A stretch of 9,355 bases of DNA from the NCBI GenBank assembly GCA_937893675.1, contig CALBGI010000019.1:1-9355 (forward strand), read 5' to 3'. Positions 5,577 through 9,355 of the stretch are shown one piece after another. The notes under the pieces were generated by a model, which was not told the DNA's origin, ran no database searches, and was given only the letters and a program-made list of their open reading frames with translations. Origin of the DNA: an uncultured Blautia sp. (GTDB taxonomy: Bacteria > Bacillota > Clostridia > Lachnospirales > Lachnospiraceae). Every line of letters begins with the position of its first letter. Within the stretch, counting starts at the first letter, position 1. Position numbers and translations under genes: made by a program.

Positions 5577-6068
5577 TTATTCTGACAGCCTTTCAAGAAT
5601 CGAAATATCATGCCTATCTTTATCTCTTAATTCGTAACCTGAATGAAAAACCTTTTGTCCTTTTAAAGATATACAAGGAATGTTTTTACCTTCGAAAAAA
5701 GCGGAACTAAAATAGTCTTTTTCAAACTCGTACCAACCACCCTCTAAATCCGCTTGTTTTGAAGTTCCATCATCATTCAAAACAAATGGATGAATATCTA
5801 AATAACCAAATTCATCACTATATAATTCTATCCGAACTGGCCTCCAGTCCGTATCTATTTTATAACCCAAATTCAACAGCGTATCTAACAATTTTTCCAT
5901 ATATTGAGCATCAAAATTTATATCTATATCCCTATGGATTCTTGTTTGCTTGCCTGCTAAAATATCTACCCCCCATCCGCCGTCCAACCAATATGTAATT
6001 CCAGTCTCTTCTAACAATTCTATCACATTTATTAAATCTTCTTTTGTTGTTATTTCTTTTCTATTCAT
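5577..6068 (-). CDS. lnu(C): Lincosamide nucleotidyltransferase, Lnu(C)/Lnu(A)-like
   Basis: The 163-aa product starts at ATG 6068-6066 behind AGAGGAG. It is a small single-domain nucleotidyltransferase of the Lnu(A)/Lnu(C)/Lnu(D) group. Seen here are ITYWLDGGWGVDILAGKQTR (residues 24-43, the GGWGVD motif), HRDIDINFDAQ (45-55, catalytic acidic residues), RPVRIEL (76-82), GYLDIHPFVLNDDG (88-101) and CISLKGQKVFHSGYELRDKD near 132-151. Lnu enzymes use a nucleoside triphosphate and magnesium to adenylylate lincomycin and clindamycin, giving resistance. Length is normal for the family and all motifs are intact. A residue I recall as Glu in relatives (R-E-H-R-D) is Ile44 here. Allele assignment to lnu(C) is from memory and should be checked. 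It stands among relics in an AT-rich block, consistent with transfer. Confidence 0.88.
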   Translation of the reverse strand: MNRKEITTKEDLINVIELLEETGITYWLDGGWGVDILAGKQTRIHRDIDINFDAQYMEKLLDTLLNLGYKIDTDWRPVRIELYSDEFGYLDIHPFVLNDDGTSKQADLEGGWYEFEKDYFSSAFFEGKNIPCISLKGQKVFHSGYELRDKDRHDISILERLSE

Positions 6069-6097
6069 GTAAAATCTCCTCTATAGCATCAACGTCA

Positions 6098-6312
6098 TTA
6101 CTCTGCTTTTCTCCAGAACAACCCTTCAGAAGAAGCAATTTTTCTTAACAGACCACTCATCTCTCCATCCGGATTGAAAATACTAATATGCAAGCAATCC
6201 CATCCAAATTGGAGAAGTGCATCCTTGCTCGTGAACAACACGCTAATATCACCAGAATGATTCTCCATGATTGTATCGATGATCCCGGCAATCTGCTTTG
6301 GCGTAGGTGCTT
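6098..6312 (-). pseudogene. C-terminal remnant of an unknown protein upstream of lnu
   Basis: Between the 67-aa membrane protein and lnu, a frame of about 70 codons reads protein-like to a TAA at 6098-6100: EAPTPKQIAGIIDTIMENHS, then SVLFTSKDALLQFGWD, and HISIFNPDGEMSG with SSEGLFWRKAE at the end. It has no start codon with a ribosome binding site at its 5' end, where it runs into the stop region of the upstream gene at 6313-6315; only an internal ATG (MENHSG...) exists. I read it as the 3' end of a gene whose front was deleted when the upstream gene was joined. I do not recognise the family. Confidence 0.5.
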
Positions 6313-6516
6313 CTATCTATCTCCCCCAGAATTCAAATTATTTATAAATCCAGAAATGGCAGATATAAGCCAACCTAAGCCGATAATAATCAAAGCAATT
6401 TTCCAACCGATACCATTGTCAAATTCGAAGATAAATATATATAAAGCAAATAAACTAATCGGAATTGCTATTCCATATAACACCAAATGTAACTTTCGCC
6501 TTTTTTCTTTATCCAT
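6313..6516 (-). CDS. Small two-helix membrane protein of unknown function
   Basis: ATG 6516-6514 has GAGG nine bases upstream and opens a 67-aa frame. A basic N-terminus (MDKEKRRKLH) is followed by hydrophobic segments at residues about 11-30 (LVLYGIAIPISLFALYIFIF) and 39-58 (KIALIIIGLGWLISAISGFI), and a short polar tail (NNLNSGGDR). By the positive-inside rule the N-terminus is cytoplasmic. Nothing identifies a family. It follows the VOC gene and leads into the truncated fragment, so its own 3' end could also be altered. The composition is AT-rich like the rest of the middle block. Confidence 0.55.
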   Translation of the reverse strand: MDKEKRRKLHLVLYGIAIPISLFALYIFIFEFDNGIGWKIALIIIGLGWLISAISGFINNLNSGGDR

Positions 6517-6537
6517 TTATTTTTACCTCATCAATTC

Positions 6538-6609
6538 TCATTTGTTCTTCCAGCGTTCAGGCAGGTAATGTCTTTTTGCTTGCCAACGTGCTACATCGGG
6601 GTTCCCACT
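6538..6609 (-). pseudogene. Possible short C-terminal relic overlapping the end of the VOC gene
   Basis: In a frame different from the VOC gene, codons just after its stop read PDVARWQAKRHYLPERWKNK to a TGA at 6538-6540, opened by a TGA at 6610-6612. The 20-residue run looks like a protein C-terminus rather than spacer, but it is too short to classify and could be chance. Confidence 0.22.
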
Positions 6610-6953
6610 TCAATCAGGTTACCATCCAAATCATAAAAACGAATCACTCTTTGCCCCCAACTATGCGTCATAAGCTTATTAACATATTGAATTGATGGAT
6701 AAAGCTGTTCCAACTTTTCAATAAATGCTTCTATATTCTGTTCTTCAAAATATAGTTCACAAGAATTATTTTTAGGAATAATCTTTTTCCCTAAAAAATT
6801 TTTCCATATTTTTTCGTCTTGGAGCACAAGCCCTTCCGTTAAAATCATATTACCGTCACTATCAAGTACCAAATCAAGGCCGAACAAGTCTTTATAAAAT
6901 TGTTTTGATTTTTCAAGATCCTTAACAACAATTAAAATATTTTTTAATTTCAT
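6591..6953 (-). CDS. VOC-superfamily protein (glyoxalase / bleomycin-resistance fold)
   Basis: The frame is open further upstream, but that part is antisense to lysine-rich yjdF codons. The sensible start is ATG 6953-6951 behind GGGAGGG (GTG 6956 is an alternative), giving 120 residues. The VOC pattern is clear: ILIVVKDLEKSKQFYKDLFG (residues 6-25), a central strand pair (NMILTEGLVLQ), SCELYFEE opening the second beta-alpha-beta-beta-beta unit, and RVIRFYDLDGNLIEVGTPM at the end, with Glu in the usual metal-ligand position of IEVG. These dimeric metalloproteins include glyoxalase I, dioxygenases and antibiotic-binding or modifying proteins (bleomycin, fosfomycin). The length fits a single-domain member, but the substrate cannot be told. 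It begins about 20 bp after the yjdF terminator. Confidence 0.83.
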   Translation of the reverse strand: MKLKNILIVVKDLEKSKQFYKDLFGLDLVLDSDGNMILTEGLVLQDEKIWKNFLGKKIIPKNNSCELYFEEQNIEAFIEKLEQLYPSIQYVNKLMTHSWGQRVIRFYDLDGNLIEVGTPM

Positions 6954-6974
6954 CACCCAATCCCTCCCTGATTT

Positions 6975-7005
6975 CAAAAAAGTTAAAGGGGCGTTAATGC
7001 CCCTT
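6975..7005 (-). terminator. Rho-independent terminator at the end of yjdF
   Basis: On the minus strand AAGGGGC - ATTAAC - GCCCCTT (7005 to 6986) forms a 7-bp GC-rich stem followed by TAACTTTTTTG. The yjdF TAA stop (6994-6996) lies in the loop. The next gene's ribosome binding site follows within a few bases. Confidence 0.85.
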
Positions 7006-7410
7006 ATGCTTTTCTCTTTTCTTTTTCTGCTTCCATTCAAACAGTCGCTGTTTTTCTGCTTCTTTTTTCTCACGTTTTCTCACTTTACGCTCCTGTTTGT
7101 TCTGTTCCTGTTGTAATTTCAATGCCTGCTGCGACTTTGTGCCAATGCCGATTTCCTGCATCTGCCTTTTTGCCTCACGCTGCATCTTTTTTGGATTTCT
7201 TTTTGTATCCTTTACAACAGTATCAACAGTCGGACTAAATTTCAAACTGAAATAGTATTTTTGAATATATTCCTTCACCTCACAATCTTTTGGTTCTGCA
7301 CCAAATGTTACCTTTGTCACGGATAATTTCCCTTCCTCGATACATTCGAATACTCCTACCCAAAATGGTTCTTCAAAATATACGGTCAGTTTTCCACTTA
7401 CTTTGTCCAT
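6994..7410 (-). CDS. yjdF: YjdF (DUF2992) family protein
   Basis: ATG 7410-7408, seven bases after AGGAGG, gives 138 residues; a longer in-frame start at 7452 lies inside the riboswitch and is rejected. The N-terminal 65 residues are beta-rich (GKLTVYFEEPFWVGVFECIE, then KVTFGAEPKDCEVKEYI and KYYFSLKFSPTVD). The second half is an extremely basic, Gln/Lys/Arg-rich helix with KRNPKKMQREAKRQM near the start and a KKKREKHKGH end. This is the DUF2992/YjdF architecture. The biochemical role is unknown; the family is typically controlled by the yjdF riboswitch, and a matching leader is present here. The basic tail suggests nucleic-acid or ribosome contact, which is inference. Confidence 0.88.
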   Translation of the reverse strand: MDKVSGKLTVYFEEPFWVGVFECIEEGKLSVTKVTFGAEPKDCEVKEYIQKYYFSLKFSPTVDTVVKDTKRNPKKMQREAKRQMQEIGIGTKSQQALKLQQEQNKQERKVRKREKKEAEKQRLFEWKQKKKREKHKGH

Positions 7411-7446
7411 AAGAATCCCTCCTAAAATAATGATTGAACAAAGAAT

Positions 7447-7520
7447 GGACAACCCGGAGGGGAAGGTTACTTACCCTATATAGTATAGGACGGCTGGGCT
7501 ACCTACCAGCTCTAGCACAT
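7447..7520 (-). promoter_or_regulatory. yjdF riboswitch
   Basis: The leader of yjdF holds a compact conserved-looking RNA. GCTGG (7510-7506) pairs with CCAGC (7497-7493) across the loop TAGGTAGC, CCTATA (7489-7484) pairs with TATAGG (7480-7475), and then comes GGTAAGTAACC with the C-rich TTCCCCTCC and GGGTTGTCC. Its order and its place directly before a YjdF gene match the yjdF motif as I remember it, reported to respond to azaaromatic compounds. CCCTCC at 7461-7456 is complementary to GGAGGG of the yjdF ribosome binding site (7422-7417), suggesting control of translation by sequestering the site. Confidence 0.78.
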
Positions 7521-7565
7521 TTTTTAATGTACATTGCGTTTTTATCTTTGCATTTATAATCAAAC

Positions 7566-7594
7566 CATATGGCATGATTAACTTAATTTGTCAA
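7566..7594 (-). promoter_or_regulatory. Candidate promoter for the yjdF transcript
   Basis: A perfect -35 box TTGACA lies at 7594-7589 on the minus strand. At 17-base spacing the -10 would be CATATG (7571-7566), a poor match; TATAAA at about 7557 is better but too far. Another -10-like GTATAAT lies upstream near 7620 without a good -35. Some promoter must lie in this gap because the riboswitch needs its own transcript start. Between 7595 and 7689 I see no gene and no clear terminator for the permease operon. Confidence 0.35.
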
Positions 7595-7689
7595 ATCCAA
7601 ATTTATTGATTCCATTATACTTCATCCATCTACAGAATAAAAGATTTTTTCTTGATCTCTTACTGTTGTACGGCGTCTTTTTTCTTTTA

Positions 7690-8505
7690 TTACCTTTCTT
7701 TCCTTCGTACAGCACGCTTTCCTCTTCCCTTGTCCTTTACCTGTTTATGGGGTTTCATTTCTTTTTTGTTACTGGACATCAGTAACAGCAGTACCGCCCA
7801 GAGAACCATGATGCCAACCCCAATGACCGCCAGCAAAGGATTCGGAACTGTGGTTGTTCCAGCATATTCACTCATGTCAAAGCCCACTAAAATCAGCGAA
7901 GCTGAAAACGGATAAATGCTGGCGAGAATACCGCCTTTAAAGAACATCATGCTGTATCCGAGGAAGAACGCCAGAATGGAACCGCCCAGATATGCCCCTC
8001 GAATCTGCCCAAAAATCAGGATCAGAGGCATACAGACCAGATAGGTTGTCAGAGCCGCTGACACAATCTGAGCACTGCCATGAAAAAACACTTCCGCTGT
8101 CAGTCCAGATAGTCCAACCGTCAGTCCAGTGACCAGAGTAGTCCCAACACTGTAAATTCCCAGCAGGACTGCAAGTGTACCGGCTAAAAGCAACTTAGCT
8201 ACCAACATTTTTGGCATAGAAACAGGAATTGCCATGATGTTTTTCAGCGTATCGTGAGTAGATTCTCTGTCAATAAGCCAACCACCGATCATTACCAGTG
8301 AAATTGGAAGAAACATCTGCGTGTTTCCCCAAACAACATTTTCAAACAGTGTAGAAAAATCATAGTTTGGATTTCGGTATTCCGCCTCGATAATCAACTG
8401 GCTCCCATACTGCACCAATGGACAGAGCGCAAGCGCCACCAGTCCCACCCAAAGGATTTGACACCGGCGCAGTTTCAGTAATTCTGCTTTTAATAAATTC
8501 CACAT
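7690..8505 (-). CDS. ABC transporter permease, lantibiotic-immunity (LanG/MutG) type
   Basis: I choose ATG 8505-8503 (271 aa) because AAGGGGG then lies seven bases upstream; GTG 8511 is too close to it. The protein starts with the cytoplasmic helix MWNLLKAELLKLRR typical of ABC-2-type permeases of the LanE/LanG/BcrB group. Hydrophobic segments follow at about 18-38, 63-79, 102-128, 147-165, 170-208 and 223-243. The coupling segment DRESTHDTLKNIMAIPVSMP (residues 79-98) is shared with the neighbouring permease. An unusually long basic tail (KKEMKPHKQ ... KRAVRRKER) ends the protein. With its partner and an ATPase it should expel membrane-active peptides (lantibiotics, bacitracin-like) from the membrane. 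The exact substrate is unknown, and no biosynthesis gene is visible, so resistance rather than self-immunity is likely. Confidence 0.83.
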   Translation of the reverse strand: MWNLLKAELLKLRRCQILWVGLVALALCPLVQYGSQLIIEAEYRNPNYDFSTLFENVVWGNTQMFLPISLVMIGGWLIDRESTHDTLKNIMAIPVSMPKMLVAKLLLAGTLAVLLGIYSVGTTLVTGLTVGLSGLTAEVFFHGSAQIVSAALTTYLVCMPLILIFGQIRGAYLGGSILAFFLGYSMMFFKGGILASIYPFSASLILVGFDMSEYAGTTTVPNPLLAVIGVGIMVLWAVLLLLMSSNKKEMKPHKQVKDKGRGKRAVRRKER

Positions 8506-8517
8506 ACTCACACCCCC

Positions 8518-9312
8518 TTAAATTTCACGGTGCCGGTAAACCATCGCTATCAGCGCAAGAAATACAGCGGCTTCCGCAAATGCCACGCCGAACACCTGTA
8601 TATCATTCAAAAAATACGGTCTTATCCGTTCCAGCAGTTCTGCCAGCTCTTCACTGATGCTGCCATAATCATAAAACTGGAATGTCCAGCGAAAGGCCAG
8701 CGGTCCCGGAAGCAAGGTTCCTGCATTCAGACCAAAGGGTTGTGTCAGAAAAGCATCGTTGTTGGTGAGAAGATAATTCAAAATGGTATAGAAAAAGGTT
8801 ATCACGACCGACACGATATAGTTTTTATCAAGAAGGACGACGATCAAAATACAGGGGAGCGCGCCGACCCACATGATCACCCCCTCTCCTATCCCTACCT
8901 GAAACAATTTCCAGAACCCCACCGGATTCCATCCTTGAATCAGCAAAGCCGCAAGAATTACCAATGCTCCAACCGCCATAAAGCCAATGGCAAACAGCAG
9001 TAAAACCAGCATCTTAGAAAGTACCAGCTTCGTTCTGTCCACTGGTATGGTAACAAGGTTTTTCAGAGTGTCATTGTCCAGTTCCTCAAACAGCAGATTG
9101 GAAGCCAATATCACAAGCAGCGGCATCAAAAGAAGATAGGCGCTGAGCTGGAACAACCCCGCCATCATATTGTTCGTAGCATCCACATCTGTGGTCGCAT
9201 CTGCCAGAAAAATAGCATAAGCCAATGGAAGCAAGGCGGAAAGAAACACGGAAATAAATACCAATGGCTTGCGTTTCAATTTCAAAAATTCACATTTGAT
9301 TAGTTTAAGCAA
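8518..9312 (-). CDS. ABC transporter permease, lantibiotic-immunity (LanE/MutE) type
   Basis: Translation starts at TTG 9312-9310, overlapping the ATPase stop (TAA 9307-9305), with GGGAGG upstream inside the ATPase end; no in-frame ATG fits as well. The 264-aa product begins LKLIKCEFLKLKRKP, like its neighbour. Membrane segments lie near 17-36, 54-74, 100-124, 143-161, 165-183 and 240-259. The coupling motif FEELDNDTLKNLVTIPVDRT (residues 75-94) parallels that of the second permease, showing the two are paralogues that probably form a heterodimer. Five bases separate its TAA (8518-8520) from the ribosome binding site region of the next gene. Overlap with the ATPase gene implies translational coupling and fixed stoichiometry of the transporter. 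Confidence 0.85.
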   Translation of the reverse strand: MLKLIKCEFLKLKRKPLVFISVFLSALLPLAYAIFLADATTDVDATNNMMAGLFQLSAYLLLMPLLVILASNLLFEELDNDTLKNLVTIPVDRTKLVLSKMLVLLLFAIGFMAVGALVILAALLIQGWNPVGFWKLFQVGIGEGVIMWVGALPCILIVVLLDKNYIVSVVITFFYTILNYLLTNNDAFLTQPFGLNAGTLLPGPLAFRWTFQFYDYGSISEELAELLERIRPYFLNDIQVFGVAFAEAAVFLALIAMVYRHREI

Positions 9313-9355
9313 TTCCCTCGCCTCCCGTCACACGCTTGAAGTAATCTTCAAGACT
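9305..9355 (-). CDS. ABC transporter ATP-binding protein, C-terminal end only
   Basis: The last 16 codons before the TAA at 9307-9305 read SLEDYFKRVTGGEGIA, the usual ending of LanF/BcrA-type ATPases (LEDYF-x(3)-TGG-x-GIA). The catalytic motifs lie beyond the right edge. Overlap with the TTG-started permease and the matching family pattern support a LanF-like energy-coupling subunit for the two permeases. Confidence 0.75.
   Translation of the reverse strand, partial: SLEDYFKRVTGGEGIA

Noticed and set aside
4421..7410. Integron-like cassette array
   Set aside because: Small same-strand genes fit superficially, but I found no recurring attC-like sequence between them and no integrase.
7411..7452. 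Longer yjdF start giving MSILCSIIILGGIL
   Set aside because: The hydrophobic extension is the riboswitch-to-ribosome-binding-site segment translated; AGGAGG before 7410 and family length support the shorter start.
7491..7520. tRNA-like segment (GCTGGTAGGTAGC resembles a D-arm)
   Set aside because: No acceptor stem, anticodon arm or T-arm can be formed around it; it fits the yjdF riboswitch.
8530..9003. Plus-strand ORF of 157 codons
   Set aside because: Antisense to the LanE-type permease, whose membrane pattern and motif are convincing.

Overview
Every gene supported here lies on the minus strand, so transcription runs from high to low coordinates. The tight packing, strong AGGAGG-type ribosome binding sites, rho-independent terminators, small accessory genes and protein families (lantibiotic-type ABC permeases, a lincosamide nucleotidyltransferase, YjdF/DUF2992, TfoX-like) point to a Firmicute, probably a gut clostridium. 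That taxonomic guess is inference. The window looks like an accessory region built of three blocks with visibly different base composition.

Right block (about 7690-9355, intermediate GC): the end of an ABC ATPase gene followed by two related permeases, overlapping or nearly touching. This resembles a LanFEG/Bcr-type exporter that protects against bacteriocins or bacitracin-like peptides.

Middle block (about 4030-7600, AT-rich): a yjdF gene under a probable yjdF riboswitch, with its own terminator. It is followed by a string of small unrelated genes: a VOC/glyoxalase-fold protein, a two-helix membrane protein, a lnu(C)-like lincosamide nucleotidyltransferase, a TfoX-N protein and an alpha/beta hydrolase. 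Between them are at least two truncated relics: a DUF3795 N-terminus cut at 49 codons and a C-terminal fragment of an unknown protein. The block ends, going left, in a roughly 400-nt stretch (3936-4334) with no convincing protein gene but six inverted repeats or nested hairpins, an extended -10 promoter candidate and two terminators. This is the least explained part of the window.

Left block (1-3911, GC-rich): a compact six-gene operon with gaps of at most 15 bp. In transcription order it holds a frameshifted zinc-ribbon protein, a 460-aa DUF6138-like protein, an Imm17-like two-helix membrane protein, an unrecognised 180-aa acidic protein, a small frameshifted gene and an ankyrin-repeat protein cut by the window edge. 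Imm17, ankyrin proteins and similar small orphan proteins often occur as immunity genes of polymorphic toxin systems. I read this block as an immunity-gene array whose toxin is outside the window or absent. Two of its six genes carry single-base frameshifts, meaning either decay or assembly error.

Taken together, the window looks like a defence and resistance island: peptide-antibiotic export, lincosamide inactivation, a small-molecule-sensing riboswitch and toxin immunity, interspersed with gene relics.
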